From: Palaemon carinicauda
Taxonomy: Eukaryota > Arthropoda > Malacostraca > Decapoda > Palaemonidae
DNA length: 64,000 nucleotides
Direction: 5' to 3'
Assembly (NCBI RefSeq): GCF_036898095.1
Contig: NC_090744.1
Coordinates: forward strand, 91,392,013 to 91,456,012
Shown: positions 9,621 to 23,173 of the stretch, piece by piece
Position numbering within the stretch: position 1 is the stretch's first letter
How the letters are laid out: each line of letters begins with the position of its first letter
The notes under the pieces: model-generated
What the model was told of the DNA's origin: nothing
Database searches by the model: none
The model's input: only the letters and a program-made list of their open reading frames with translations
Translations under genes and position numbers: made by a program

Positions 9621-12317
9621 TACTAATTACCCTGGAAGTAAGAGGACATTTGACAATATTCTTCGTATACTCATTCTCCATTGCCATACGAATCTCGGTA
9701 GTGAAATTTTTCAGGATTGAGTATTATCATCCTCTATCCCCATCTATTGGGTAATGGCCATACCCCCTTGAATGGGGAAGGGTTGCATTCCTGTAGGAAC
9801 AATTGATTAAATTGAAGTGATACAGTATTTATTTTTCCTAACTAGATAAAGTGGTTTTGATTACCCACCATATCTCAGTTTAAGTTGTATTGTACTCTTA
9901 TAGACTGTTAGTATAAAAAGAAAAATTTTCTTGCTTGAAGGTTTGTATTTTTCTTGCTATGTTAGCCCCCATCAGCTCTCAAAACTATGGGTTTTTCCAG
10001 TTATTGTCTTTTGATAGGGTTATGGGAATAGGCTTGTGGAATATAAAAACTTGAATATGAGTTTTTGCCAAATATCAAAAACTTGAAAAACACCATAAAC
10101 TACTCCCTGTCCCAGTCATATTTTGTCCGTTGTAATTATTTTACTGCAAATCAATAACTTGGAAAAATAAAATATGAACCAGTCTCCATAAAAGTACGCA
10201 ATTACTATGATTTAATGGACTTCCCCCATTAATTTCCCATTAACAAGAACAGTATGCTCCACTTGAACACAATGTAATCTGAAATCTCAAATGGAGCATT
10301 GAATGTGCTTCACATTGTGATATTGGTTTAGACAACTTCAAACAAATGTTTTTCATTGGTAGGTTTTCAAAAAAGGTATTTTAATATTTTTAATGTTTAA
10401 TACTTGAAAAGTTTTACAAAGATGATTCAAGTAAATTTTCTTATTCTATGGTCATAGCTTTTATTTCATTTGGTTTGTGCTGTGAACAACACAAAGATGA
10501 AACTTGTTGAAGTTCTTGTTTATGTTCATGGCTGGGAGGACTAACTAGCATTTTAACAATTTCTCTGTGTACAAAATACAGTACATGGTGTCTATAGTAA
10601 TCAACAAAATTCTGAAAATAAAAAGGTTAAATGCTCCAACAGTGTATATATACTTGGACTTAGTGTAACAGTGAAAATTATTAGTTTTATGAAAGTGTTT
10701 TTATACTACAATTATGATATTTTACAGCAGGATTCTGGAACACCAGACAACCTCCGCCATCAATTACCTTCAGCAGTGGCTTACAAGTCCTAGATTTGGT
10801 TACCCTTGGATATGTGGTAGGTGCCCAACAGGCTGTCCAGCTACCCCAGCTCCTTCACAGGACAAAAAGCATTGCTCTCTTTTGGTGTAGCAGTCGTGCC
10901 ATTGTGAATAGGAATCTACACAGTACCCGTAAGATGAGGTAAGCCACTCGCCTGATTAACTTGAATAGAGATGTTTGGTATTTTAGTCTCTCCCATGGAC
11001 GGAATGAGAAACGTATGTATGAGAAACTAGTTTCTCATACATTTAGACCCCATATCCTTAAGATTTCTGGTGGGGACCAGGCCTAACACCTGTTATTCAT
11101 GTTCAGACAGTCTTGAGGTTGAAAAAGTTACTTTTGCTTCTCTAGGACCATATTACATTTATTATCTTCCTGGTTGGTTAACCAGAAAGTTTTAGTCAGG
11201 TACTTCTGCCCTCGTAAGGAAGAGTCTCCTATTGAGGAAGATTTCGGTCTGTATTCGTATCGGAAGAAGTAGAAAAAAAAAATTTGTATTCCGAACTATT
11301 CCTAAGTCTTTGAAATTAAACTGCCTGACTTGGCCAACAAAGTGGAAATTTCTCCATCTGGCAGCTGTTAGGGCCCTACTATTCATTCACCCATCCTGTA
11401 ACTGTTTACACCTCGTTAGTCCTATTTATTTTTTCCTAGTTATACAAATGTTTAAAACTATAAAATATACCTTGTATAAGTCTTTTTCTTCTGTTGCAAT
11501 TGTCCTTTAAAGCAATGATTATTCTACTCCATATCAGTAACTTCAAGAAATATGTAAAAATCACCATTAACTTTAAATCAGGGAAAATCTTTATCAACCA
11601 CAGTTATTTTAATTTAGTTAGGCTGTGGCCCTAAACCCTTGATTTTTTTAAACAATAACTTTATGCTTTACTCGCACTTCGTACTGTAATTTGAAATTCT
11701 AAAACGGTAATAAATGGGCTTCAAACTGTAATGTGCAGAAACAAATAATTTTAATTTGGTAGGATTGCAAAAGGCATTTGATTATAGGGATTTTTTTTTC
11801 TAATGAAGGAAAATTTTAAGTTCACATTATAGAATAGGATTAACGCATATTAACTAAATATGTAAAGTATTGGAAAAATTTATATGGTTTCTTTAAGATT
11901 GTCAATATTGTGAAGCCAAGAAAATTGTTAATGAATTGCTGCTACTGGCTATAATCCTTAACTCTTATTCCTATAGTCACAAAAGGCCTGTATATAATGT
12001 ATAATTTTAGTTCTGTGTAATAATGATAATTAGTAGTTGTATAAAGTGTTTTTGCCATGAATAGTAGTAGAGAAAACAATCAAGAATAATTTGAAAAAAA
12101 AACAATAAAAACAAGATACTCTTTCTAATGGTAAAGAAAAGTGACCTTTGCTAAGGTTTTCATCTGGTACATCATCTTGGTTTTACGCTCTATTAGTAGC
12201 GCATGGGCTTTGAATTTCAGTGCATCTCGGGATCCAAAAATTTTTTGCCCTTGGACTACAGTAAACAGGATGTCAACATCTCGCCTACCTTGTTTTCCAA
12301 ATTGGAGTGAAGCATGT
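9621..12317. other. unassigned AT-rich stretch
   Basis: No coding frame or repeat was recognised. 10720-11350 has somewhat higher GC, and its short pieces could be decayed retroelement sequence, but I cannot assign it. Confidence 0.3.
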
Positions 12318-12585
12318 CAACACATCACTCTCATTTTTGTAAAAAGGAATCTAATACATTGGAATCCAAGGGTCCATAATTTTTGCTTTTCTTTTTCAGA
12401 ATAGTATTCTCTATTAAGACCTCCGCACCAAGAAAACTTCTTGTGCAGAAGTCAACTCATCACTCTCATTATTGTAAAAAGGAATCTAATACATTGGAAT
12501 CCAAGGTTCCATAATTCTTGCTTTTCTTTTTCAGAATAGTATTCTCTATTAAGACCTCCGCACCGAGAAAACTTCTTAGCAGAAG
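12318..12585. repeat. 134-bp tandem duplication, two copies
   Basis: 12318-12451 and 12452-about 12585 are nearly identical direct repeats (TCAAC(A/T)CATCACTCTC...CAGAAG). Confidence 0.85.
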
Positions 12586-13189
12586 TCCCGGCTGAAACCT
12601 TTAGTAGCTCTACGGATGGAACACAATTAATAACAAAGGAAGGCCTTGACCTATCAATGGAAGTTGGATTTACACTGAGGGTTTTTTAAGTAAGTCTTGG
12701 GATATTTTGTGATCCTGTTAGCCTTGGTTAACTTTGTAGGATAGATAATTCATTTCACTTAAGACATGCCATTCACTAGCAATTGTCAGCTGCCATGAGA
12801 GTAGAGGTGTTTTGTTGTTTTCTGTTACATTGCAGATACGTGGAGACCACTAACAGCAATGGGTTCACAGTCTGTTTTTAGTTTCTAAACTAATATGTTC
12901 CCTGCTGGGGTGCTAGACACAAACCCTTTAATCGTCCATATAGACCCCATTTTTAACTGAGATGATAATGAATATCAGGATTAAGTGTTCTTCAGGAATT
13001 AGTTTTTCAGAAAACATTTTAGAGGTACAGAAAGTGGATAAAGGTGCAGAAAATTTTCCTGTACCTTGACGATTGCTCCTTCATAGTATGTACGTAGAAG
13101 AATTGACCGCCAGACAACGTAGAAGTGGTCTTTGCCGTAGACGTGGTCTTCCGTTCAGGGGATCGTATCCACTTATAGACTATCTCTCT

Positions 13190-14200
13190 CATCTGAACAG
13201 GAGTCATATTCTAAACATGATAAAATGATCATCAAAAGACTTATTCCTGACAGAGGAAATCTCCAAGCTGGTAAGCAAAGCAGCTGTGGAGGAAGAAATG
13301 AATGATTCTCCTGGTTACTCTGCAATCTATTCCTAGTTGAGAAGCAGACGGTCAGTTGGCGACTCGTCATAGACCTCTCAATTGAACACCTCCATTTTGC
13401 AGACAAGGTTCAAGATGGAGCCTCCGTCCTATGTTCTCTAGGCCATCAGGAAGAAAGACTACCTTAAGACCATAGATCTGAAAGATTCCTACTTTCAGGT
13501 CCCCTATTCATTCTACCTCAAGGAAGTACCTTAGGTTTCCCTTTGGAGACAAGCTGCTCCAGTTCATGGTGCTGTTATTTGGCCTGTCAACAGTCTCCCA
13601 GGTCTTCACTTATGTTGGCCTCATGGCATGGGCATCAGGCCCATAAGATACCCAGACGACTGGCTTTTCTTGGCAGTCGCAAGCTTTTCTACTTTGAACA
13701 CACAGACTGGAACTGTGCAAGGAGTTAAGGATTCAGCTGAACCTACAGATGTCCAGTGTCCTGCCCAGCCAACCCTTAAAGTATCTGGGCAATGACACAC
13801 TCAGTGCAAGCCAAATCTTTCCCTTCTGCAGAGTGGCAAGGTTCAGGACTTAGTAGCAACTCTCCGGAAAGGGGACCTCCTTTGTGGCCTGACTTTGTAG
13901 AACTTGTTAGGTCACCTCTCCTTGTTAGAGAAAATTTCCCCCCTGGGTGGAGATTACATCTGTGCTCGGTACAGTATCCTCTGAAGACCTAGCGGTCGCA
14001 AGCCTCGGAACATTCGGTAACCCTACTGCGAGTGCAGAGTACCTCAAGAGGTGGTATTAAACCATCTGTAGTTGCTGAACGAGGAAAGCCTGCTAGAGGT
14101 AACTCCCCTATAGTCTCCTCCTTCACAGCTTATCCTGTTCAGATGCAGCTCGCCTGGGATCAGGTGCTCATAGAAGAAAGAAATGGATCTAGGGTCTATT
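13190..14200 (+). pseudogene. decayed DIRS/Gypsy-type reverse transcriptase
   Basis: Pieces in different frames follow the RT order: a lead-in (EVSKLVSKAAVEEEM), VIDLS, then RKKDYLKTIDLKDSYFQVP (motif A), a PFGLS-like segment corrupted in frame, and RYPDDWLFLA (catalytic Y-x-D-D changed to YPDDW). Further RNase-H-side sequence follows but is full of stops. The DDW pattern and IDLKDSYFQVP wording resemble DIRS-type elements. Several frameshifts and stops show it is long dead. The exact family is uncertain. Confidence 0.55.
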
Positions 14201-14458
14201 ATAAGTAGGGAAATAATTGATGGCCTTCCAATTTTTAGTTTTATAGAAAATAATGTTAATTTTCTACTGTATTTTATTTGAGCCGTTTATAATTTAGCTT
14301 TATTTTAAAATTTATTTTTATTTACAGAAGTCTATGAGAAGTACTGCGAGAAGTAAAGCCATAAGTCAAAGGAAAAAAATGGCCAGAAAGTTATCTATCT
14401 AGTTGTATGCATGTGCCAAGAGGATCTATGGAACTTGATTCACCAATGTGGTTGCTCC

Positions 14459-14503
14459 TTTTTTTTTTTCTTTTTTTTCTTTTTTTTCTTTTTTTCTTTT
14501 TTA
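14459..14503. repeat. T-rich (T7-9 C)n tract
   Basis: Runs of T separated by single C. Confidence 0.85.
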
Positions 14504-14806
14504 CAACAATTGCAAGGTATGATATTTCTTAGGTGATTGGAACAGTTTAGAATTATTGGTGCTAATTCACTGTAGCTGTTATTTTCTTTATAATTTGAGG
14601 ACCTGTAAGCATTACCCAAAATATTATATATTTCAAATTGGTTTATTTAGAGGAAATAGAAATTAAGAGGCTAGTAAATCCAGATGATTGTGTGGTTTGA
14701 ATGTAGATCTTCAAATTGTTTGCTGTATGCCTAGGACTTTCTACATTATTTAACCAGTCGCATTTTGTTGATTTTAGCTGCATTGCTTCAAGCAGTACAG
14801 TTGGCC

Positions 14807-14880
14807 CTCCTTATTCAAGGGGTTCAGGTAACGCACACCTGTGAAGGTGATAAATCTGCGAACACGTGGTGCTCTATGGT
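14807..14880 (+). mobile_element. Tigger/pogo-like terminus
   Basis: TA|CAGTTGGCCCTCCTTATTC then GGGGTTCAGG and TAAATCTGCGAAC resembles a Tigger left end. No matching right end was seen. Confidence 0.35.
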
Positions 14881-17800
14881 TGGTCAATTCCTAACCAACC
14901 AAATCACTGACCATTGCCTATGTGCAATTAATAACTGATACTAGGTAACCTAGTGTACTGAACTATATTGTGTTAATGTGGTGTCTCAGTATTTTAGTTC
15001 ATATCACCTTACAAATGTAATTTGACACTACATTTACTGTACCAGTGTATGAACGGATCAATAACCGTACATTTGTGCACTGTACGTACAGTACACGGTA
15101 AGATGATTTGATATGTTGCCATGCTATTTATATATATATTAAAAAACCTGTTGTATACTGCAAAACTTGCTGATAATATATTTTGTTACTGTAATATATT
15201 TACAGTACCATTGCATCACAGTTTGCGTAGCTGAGGTGAGATAACATTAAGTAACCTCTTGGTGAGGTTGACTTGGAACCCACCAACGCGTTACACTTAG
15301 TCTGTACTGTACAGTACTAAATTTTGTATACTGTATAGTAAAGTACAGTATTGTCAATAAAAGATTTATAAATATCCTTGAATATACAGTAAATGCAATC
15401 GCCCTATTATCCTGTTTTTAACCTTATGATTACAAGGTTATTAAAGCAAAAGAAACTAGTGCCCTTCTTTGTAGATATGATTGAGATAAAGTACAGAAAT
15501 AATTGATGGCATAACAATGGAAATTTAATCTTTGTCTTTTATGACAAATTTTCACTATTTTGTTATAGGATTGTTTTTATTTGTGCATTAATATTTATTT
15601 GATCTTTTATTTACTATTTTCTTATTTTCAGAAATTACATTCCCAGGAAGGCATTGAGAATAATTGATTTAAAAGGAGCCATCTTGTGGAATGTACCACT
15701 CATGAATGTCAAGAATTAAATCTGCCAAGAAGAATCCTTTGAAGCTCAATTTACCAATTTGATTGTAGGATTTTGCCGTCTACAAAATTACAAGGTAGAA
15801 CATTAGTGAAGTAGATAGATAACTGTAGGAGAACAAATATTTTGTGCCTAAATTACTTAACTATGTAGGTGGTTGTTACTATTATCTTTGAACTTGGTGG
15901 TGTCCCTGATTGGCCTTTGCCGTCTTCATGTTTCCTCTTTTCTGAATGGTTGGTCCCTGTTCCTTTCACATATGCTTCGTTAGAGTAGGAAATGTCCTTG
16001 AAATAATCCTCTTGACTTTGTCTGTGGATTCCAGGGCTGGGGAGATTTCATATAGATAAAACTTTGCATTCTGTTCAGTTTGCTCACTGCTATTGGGATG
16101 GTTGTATTCTTGAAATGCTCTGTCTCATCAAGCAGGTTTGGCATACACCAGAGCCACTCTAGTCTTGGGCATTATCCTTTAGTGGTATGGCAGGTGTCCG
16201 TGTTGGAGAAATTAATTCCATGGAAGGCTAACACAGTTTTTTTTAGGAATTTGGATAGTTTATATTTTCATTTAGTTTTACTTTTTGTTTTCAGTCTATT
16301 TTTATTATTCCCTCACCCCCTAAAAAGTAACTTGTGATTTTTCCCGTACCCCTAGACCAAATGGCGAACCCCCAGACTCTAGTGACGACCCCTGCTTGTT
16401 TCGATAATTGAAAATTCTGTTGACTTTAAAAATAAAATGTTTCCTCCAACAATATTACTTCCAGTTCTGTTACTGGATTGCTCCCTCTTATCGAAGACCC
16501 GAAGAGTTTAAAATTCTTAGGGGGGGAAATGAATATGAGAGTTGTATATTGCGTAGGTATTTCCCGCAATATGAATTGTGAAATATTTTAAGACTTTAAA
16601 CCTTTAGGGAAAATTGCAAGTTTGCAATTAACTTTGAAATGACGGAGAATTCAAAGGTGTTTGTAGCTAGGTAAAGCTATACAACATCTCAAATATAACT
16701 AATTCAGTATTTAACTATACCCAAGGACATTGGAGAGAAACTGGGTACAATCCCACAAGGTAAATTAAAGAGATGACAATGAAACAGAAGCAGTGCTGCT
16801 TACTGATTTTAAACCCTGCTCATCTGGTTTAATTGAAAGGCTATCAACACAAGACTTAAAATGAAATAAACGTTATAATTGATTGGAAAAATCTGAATCT
16901 GAAGATCTCCTCAGAGGGGGACATGGAAAGGTGTCCTCCCAATGTTTATAAATTTAGCACAGAATCAATGGTGCTATCTTAGTGTTTACTTCTCCTTATC
17001 TGCCAGAATATACAAAGATCCATTATTCAAAAATAACTAGAGAAGTTACATCTTTGTCCTGTCCTATGTTATAAATGCTATGATTTTTGGCGCATATATA
17101 TCGAATGCATTAATGGCCCAAAGTTGTTTCAAGTGTTTAAAGTTCCATATCTTCACTGGAGATTTAGAGACCAAATTTTCATTTTGAAGAAGCTCGCTTG
17201 TCAAATTCACGTATGTTCCAAGTATAAATAGGAACAATCAATAATTGAAACTGCCAATACCGAACATATAACCTTTGATGCAGCAAGGAAGAAACTTATG
17301 GGAGGTGCCTCTACCAATACTGCATAAAGCTCAGCTATACTTTTGTATTCCAAGAGTGTAATTGAAAATTCTAAAAATGCACAAAATTCTGATTCCGGTA
17401 CTGAACGGGTTTGATATAGTACCAACTCCTGATACCTCCAGGGATACAGAGGTTCTTGTGAGGTAGATGGTTAATAATAAAGAATGTGAGCGAGCCTGTA
17501 GTGAATTCTTGTAGATCACAAGTGAATATTTTTTTTATGGTAGAATCGCTAAACAGTTTTCAATTCGCCAGTTTCATGTTTTAGTTTGGCAGGTAGGCTA
17601 AGAATGATCCTGTTACTGATTACAGTTATAGTGTTTAAGCACTTGCCCACGTTAGTCCATTTTAGATTTCATTGTAGACATAGATGCTGAACTAGATGTT
17701 ATTCTCACAAGATTACAGCACCTACATATAGGCGTACTGGTTAGGTCAGTAGAGTATTGGAAAATACACAAAAGCTAGTTAGGACAGTCAATGACTGAAA

Positions 17801-18419
17801 ATAAGATAAATCAATTTATAAGTGTAACCCTCCTAGAGTTGCTTCCTCGACCTCATGACTCCCAACTCTCTTCTAATGTGTGGTTCAAACTAATAACATA
17901 TTTTTCTGTTTTAATTTTACAACTGTTTACCTCCAAAAAATCATACTCTGAAATAATGAAATAAAATTTAATCCTATAAAATGTTAGAAAAGAGATAAAA
18001 ATTTAATGTAACATTTATAATTTTATGATTTTAGCAAACTGAGTTCTCTACATGGTGTACCCCAGGGTAGTGTGTGAAGTGGAACTCGTTACATTGGCAA
18101 TTATGACGTAGTTGCTGAAGTGCCCCAGGTAGTGCAAAGTGGCCTCTACGTTAAGGACTTTGCAATGTACTATGTTATGTCATCATCGACAAAGAATTTC
18201 AAAGAAGTGAATTCGAAAAATGTAATTATTCAGACATGAATACAAAGCCTTCGCTATTTATAAGGGGTATTACTTTCAGTGAAACTAAGACTAGCACTGA
18301 TGATTTTTAGCGAGGGATGGGGATACCCCGGCTACCCTGCTTTCTCGCACACCTGGGTTGTGCGACCACTTTTCTCTACCTCAGTAGAGTATGGTCATCT
18401 GCCACTCCTATTGTTTAAG
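14881..18419. other. unassigned AT-rich DNA
   Basis: No supported gene. Several sites look like acceptor-exon-donor arrangements (for example about 15632-15790), but no coding potential was found. Confidence 0.3.
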
Positions 18420-19310
18420 ACTTAATTTTCTTTCTCTTTACAGTTTTGGGACTGTGGTTGCTGATTGGATTCCCATGCGTTCTTGTCCAGGTCCCAAAGG
18501 CTGCTCTTGTGGTATTTGTCCTCCTGGAGAATGACCCTCATTGTCTGTGACCAGCTTGGCGCAGCCACTGGTTTTCAAGAGATGACCCCTGTTGTGAGTG
18601 GTCTACTTCCCAGTGGGGAGGTTCAGGTGACGGAAGAAGGCTAGGCATGATTTTTCTGCCTTGGGCTCTTCTCTGAAGTCGAAATCGGTTTTCTGTTTCT
18701 ATCCCACAATCTCTTCCCAAAGCTGCTCCTCTGCCAGTCCCCTCTGGGGAATGGCAGAGTAGCAGCGTAGCTATGGTTACTCGGATCAACCTTGTAGGTC
18801 AAGGAACGGTGCTGACTCCCCTAGCAAGTCAACCATGCCCCTTTCTCTAAGGAGTGCCTGTGCTATTTTTCATATCTTGTCTTTTTGGCCATCTCTGGGC
18901 ATTGATGGGCCCCCTTCTAAGGACCTCCTTTTCGGGCTCTTTCAAATATGGTGAGTGGAGGTTGCCGTCATTATTCTCGGGAGGTCGATCCTCCCTCTGT
19001 GGGCGCAGGTGCTACAGCCAGTCGGTCTGATTTTTGGTCCCTCGGTGACAGATGCAGAGTATGTTATGAGTTCACCAGGGGCAGTGGAGGATCAGTCTGA
19101 AGCAAGTTCTTTTCCAGTGGAATGTGTCGTTCTCGCAAGAGATAGCTTTTGGGCAGCGGTCTCTGTACTATGCTTACTCTTCTTCCCCAAGGGGACGGGG
19201 GGGGGGGGGGGGGGGGGGGGTAGGGCGTTAAGTGCTTTTCTCCTCCTTGAGAACAAACCTCTCCTCTGGGAGAAGAATCTTTTGAGCTTAAGGGGATAGT
19301 CCGCTATGTC
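18420..19310 (+). pseudogene. possible DIRS-type gag remnant
   Basis: Higher GC than its surroundings. The frame through RSCPGPKGCSCGIC and the Ser/Pro-rich text that follows (ALGSSLKSKS, DAEYVMSSPG) resembles the Cys-rich start and linker of DIRS-like gag proteins. There are several stops and shifts. Assignment by resemblance only. Confidence 0.3.
19197..19220 (+). repeat. G24 homopolymer
   Basis: Uninterrupted run of 24 G, capable of forming a G-quadruplex and prone to assembly error. Confidence 0.9.
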
Positions 19311-20791
19311 CTGCATTCTTTTCCTAATGATTCAAAATACACTTATGTTTAACATATAATACCTTATCATATAAAAAAATCATTTAATCATAAACTTTAG
19401 ATTTATTAGCAAATAAATTTTTAAAGAACATTTAGGTACCTTTTTCTCCATTAATGACACCAATTGTATTGAAAATCATACCATCAAAACTACTAAAAAA
19501 ACAAATAATTCTGTATTTCAGATTCTCTAGTTTCCCTTTTCTTCTCTTTTAATGAATTTTTTTTCTTGATTTTCTTCGTCCATCCGTAAAATAATCATAA
19601 AGAGAAAAAAGGAAAATAGAAATTTGGTACACAAAATTGTGGGATTTTTATTCCTTTCAATGATATCTTTCTCTCTAAAATCAAACAATAAATGAAAAAA
19701 ATGTACCTAAACTATTATGAGCTCCCAAAAATTTGCTGTAATTTTTTTTTTTTGGTTTATTTAAATCAAGATAACATTGCAATAAATGATGGATTGTGTC
19801 AAAGAAAGTTTTATGGTTTGTATTGTATGAAAAAACACTTGGTTACATATTTTTATAACCCTCAAGTGCCCTCCCCAAAGAAGTGCCTTAACCCGTTAGC
19901 TCCCATGTTCCTTATTATCTGTTATTTCTTTTAACAGGTACTGACAGCAGGACCCTATACCCAGTAGATAGACAAGTAGAGGTAGAAGAATAGGAATATA
20001 GGCAAGATGAAGTTGTCAAAAGATGTTACTCAAGGCCTGTTTTGTTATACTTTTTCTAATTTAGGAGTAAATAAAACTTTTATTCTTACCACTGACCGAG
20101 ATTGTACCGTCATAGTGTAATTGTTTCTTTTTCATATATTGGCACAGTGTTTCCATGGATAGTGGTTCACATACTTCGTCCCCAGAAATAGATGAACATG
20201 AAGTGGCATAGATAAGTTTTCAGTAGCAGCCAAACTTTTAAGTTGTCAATGCCCAAACCTAGTTGACTGTTCATGCAGATAATGAACCACAGTGTTCCGG
20301 GGTTTTCCTTTAAGCTTGGAGGTTTTTACTTTCATAAGCCTGGAACTTTCTCTTCATAATATCTACATGAAACAGAAAGGCTCTGTCTTGATGTTAACAA
20401 TTAGAAAATTTGCATCACAAACCAGATAGGGCTTTATCCTGAAAAAGGATTTGTAGCGATATATTTTTTTTGTGCGAGTGACTGACAGTGATTGTAGCTA
20501 CTGGAGTTTGCTGCTGAAAACATTTTGTGTCGGGACACTTAGTGTAGCAGTAGTGGTGTTTGTTGAGACAGTTGGACCACCCAGGCAATACACACGGTAG
20601 CGTTTATGATGTTCTATAACATGTAGATTTTTGTAGCATAGCGTTAAGAACTCAGGAATGATAAAAACTTTTTTTTTCTTTACACAAAAAAGATATTTTT
20701 CTTGTGTTTATGAAGACAGCATTCCATTCTAGTACCTTACACCATTGTGTCCCCTTCGCGGCCACTAATATTTTTTTTTTCTTTTCCCCCC

Positions 20792-21750
20792 CCCACAAAG
20801 GACGACGACGGTTTATTGATATTTATAGAAAAAAGAAAAAAAAACAAATTTTTCACTCATATATAAGTATTTGGTAACATTGAAACCGCAAGAAGATTAG
20901 TTTATTAATAGGCCATTTATTGTTCAATACATGTTAATTACTTTGGACTTGAAAAAAGTCTTTAGAAATCACAGTTGCCATAAAATCGAAGGCACTTTGC
21001 AGCTGGATTATTACAAAACTTATTCTCATTTGTTATAACAGTGCTAATTTTGTAAAGAATGTAATTTTGAAAGTCTAGAAAAAACAGAATATTCTATCCA
21101 GTATTAGCATGGTAAAAAAAATTATATAACATATCAAGTGACACTTTTTCACCATTTGGTAATGCGGATTTACAAAAATATTACAGCGTTCATAATTATC
21201 GCTTGAATGGCCTATCAGTATTTTGCTGATAGATAATATAAGCATTTTGAACTAAATCTAGAATTAATGTTTATTGTTCCTGTGAGTGATGTCTTTTGTG
21301 TTGGTAGGACTTTTGCTAGAGGATGAACCAACAGGTTCAATGTCAAGATCGTCTTCATAAACATCGCTATTAGTATTATAATCATCATTATCATGCTCAC
21401 TATGGCTGTCCAAATCATTAGCACTTGTTTCTGAATCATAAAGATAATCAATATCCTTTATCCTGCCAACCGATAACAAAATCTCGATCGATAAGCCAAA
21501 CGGCACCTACCCCCATCGCCAGCGGCACATGCTTAGCACACTCCTATAACCTCAAAGTATAAGATTTCTGGCAACTTTGCCTTGTAAACGATCACTGATT
21601 GGTTAGAGTAGTCTGTGACATCAATAGAAGGCTGAGCTAAAGGCATACAAATGAGGGAGAAAGTATATTAAAAATGCATCCACAATATAGACGCTTGCAA
21701 GTTGATGGCAATTAATGCATCCATTATATGGACGGTTCGTCCTTCGTGGG
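20792..21750. mobile_element. piggyBac-like non-autonomous insertion
   Basis: Ends carry short inverted repeats (CCCACAAAGGACGACGACGG at left, reverse of GTCCTTCGTGGG at right). TTAA follows the right end. It interrupts LTR copy 1 relative to copy 2. The left TTAA is not intact. Confidence 0.5.
21264..21506 (-). pseudogene. acidic N-terminal fragment, possibly piggyBac transposase
   Basis: Frame of 80 codons rich in D, S and E (DYLYDSETSAND, SDVYEDDLDIEP), inside the piggyBac-like insertion. piggyBac transposases start with such an acidic region. No catalytic domain is present. Assigned mainly by position. Confidence 0.35.
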
Positions 21751-21825
21751 TTAAATAAATCTGAAAACTGCTTATCTCTGAATAATATAATGCAATTATG
21801 CTTTTAGCTGGGTCCCCTTGGCCTG

Positions 21826-21832
21826 TATAAAT
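21826..21832 (+). promoter_or_regulatory. TATA box in LTR family E, copy 1
   Basis: TATAAAT about 145 bp before the LTR end, conserved in the other copy at 24502-24508. It fits a retrotransposon promoter and sets the LTR orientation as plus. Confidence 0.45.
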
Positions 21833-21975
21833 CAAGGGGTGGTGCCCAGTGCTCCGTTCTCTTGACCTGTTACCTAGATTTTTGGGTATTCCAGTTTAAT
21901 TTTTTGTGTAGTAAACATGTGTGGTCGAAATTCATTTTGGGTGCTACCTCTGGCCACAGTCTGCAAACCACAACA

Positions 21976-22523
21976 TTATAATAACCTTAGTTTGTACTTT
22001 GTTTATTCCTACATGAGGGCTCCCTAAACCAGGCAATTAAACCCTAAGTTGACTACTACACTATATAAGGATGTCAAGAGTTGCCGGCGGCTTCTCATTG
22101 TTGCCAGGGTTTTAGTTAGAATGTTCTAGTTTTGCATTTTTTTTTTTTTTTGGGGCTTTGTGTTCTTTCTTTGACCATGGGTAACATTGGCCTTGCTATT
22201 GTGGGACAGCAAGACGAATGGAAAGGAGTGACGTTTTACTAAACTTGCTACAGTCACAAAGTTACAGGGTGCGCATGGAAAAGTAGCCCCGGAAGGGAAA
22301 CTGCTCAAATCGCCAAAATCGTGCTTTTTACACAAGACAAATTATCAAACAATAAGGCGGTAGCCTAAGGAAGTATACAATCATAAACATTAAAACAAAG
22401 CTCTCAAAGAGCACAACATTGAGACAAAAAGCCACTGCGTGGAACGAATAATAAAATAACAGTTTGCAGAAGTATGTCCAGGAAAAGAAACACACAATGG
22501 GGAAAACTATGTCCTTACAAGTT
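21976..22523 (-). mobile_element. probable 3' LTR of Gypsy F
   Basis: Follows, on the minus strand, the end of the Gypsy F pol and a purine run (AAGGGGGGTAGG) near 22530. It begins TGTAAGGACATAG at about 22523. The far end is not defined. Confidence 0.4.
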
Positions 22524-22534
22524 GCCTACCCCCC

Positions 22535-23173
22535 TTAGACAGCGGCATCGGAGAAGGTAGATGCGATTAATTCCTGTATCGTAGAGGGCGACGTAGTTCC
22601 CCTCTGGTGCTTGAACGCAGGGGAAGGTTGCTCTGCTTCGGAGGAATCTTTTTCTTCAGTTGTTGCGTGGTTTCCCGCTTCGTGGACTTTAGTGAGGCGG
22701 AATCCTGGGTCTACCAGGGCCCGCGGTGAACTTATCGTTGCTTTCAAGGAACGCTGGTTTTAATCGGTTGATAGTCGCCCAATCTTCTTGTCCATGGACG
22801 ATCAAGAGAAAAGATTTGGCTGTTCTTCTGATGACCTTGTAAGGGCCGCGATAAGGTCTAGTCAGGGGCTGGCAGTGAGCATCGATCCGGATAAAGACGT
22901 AGTGGCAGTTGTCTAGGTTCTTGGGCATGAAGTGTCTGGTCCTGTCCTCGTATGTTACAGGCATGGCCTGAATTTCCCAGCGATCTCTCTGGCGATTTGG
23001 CTTAGTGTCGTCGGTAGTTGCAGGGAAGAACTCGACAGGGACTGTTAAGCGCCTCACCGTAGACCTCCGCAGGGGAACGTTCGCTGTCTGCCCGGGGAGC
23101 GGTGCGAAGACGACCCTTGGGAGTTGCGCATTCCAATGTTCGTCAAGCCATCAGGGCTGCATTGAGAGTGCGA
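22535..23173 (-). pseudogene. Gypsy F integrase C-terminal part
   Basis: Minus-strand frame with RTAPRADSERSPAEV, then the GPY/F-type module PYRGPYKVIRRTAKSF and INRLKPAFL. This is the tail of a 412/K02A2.6-like integrase. It connects across the inserted LTR to the integrase core at 24667-25044, and has an internal stop and shifts. Downstream come a short hydrophilic tail and the putative polypurine tract. Confidence 0.7.

Larger units (their letters stand above)
19785..21975 (+). mobile_element. LTR-like repeat, copy 1 (family E), carrying an insertion
   Basis: Segments match the solo LTR 23174-24666 in the same order and orientation: CCTCAAGTGCCC near 19860, TTCTTTTAACAGGTACTGAC near 19926, a stretch near 20692-20764, and the final 210 bp ending GTCTGCAAACCACAACA. 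It is longer than copy 2 because of a ~960-bp insertion at 20792-21750. The left edge is approximate. No matching internal region could be attached. Confidence 0.65.

Noticed and set aside
9700..12300. Host gene exons with acceptor/donor-like sites.
   Set aside because: No open frame with sensible protein features links the sites.
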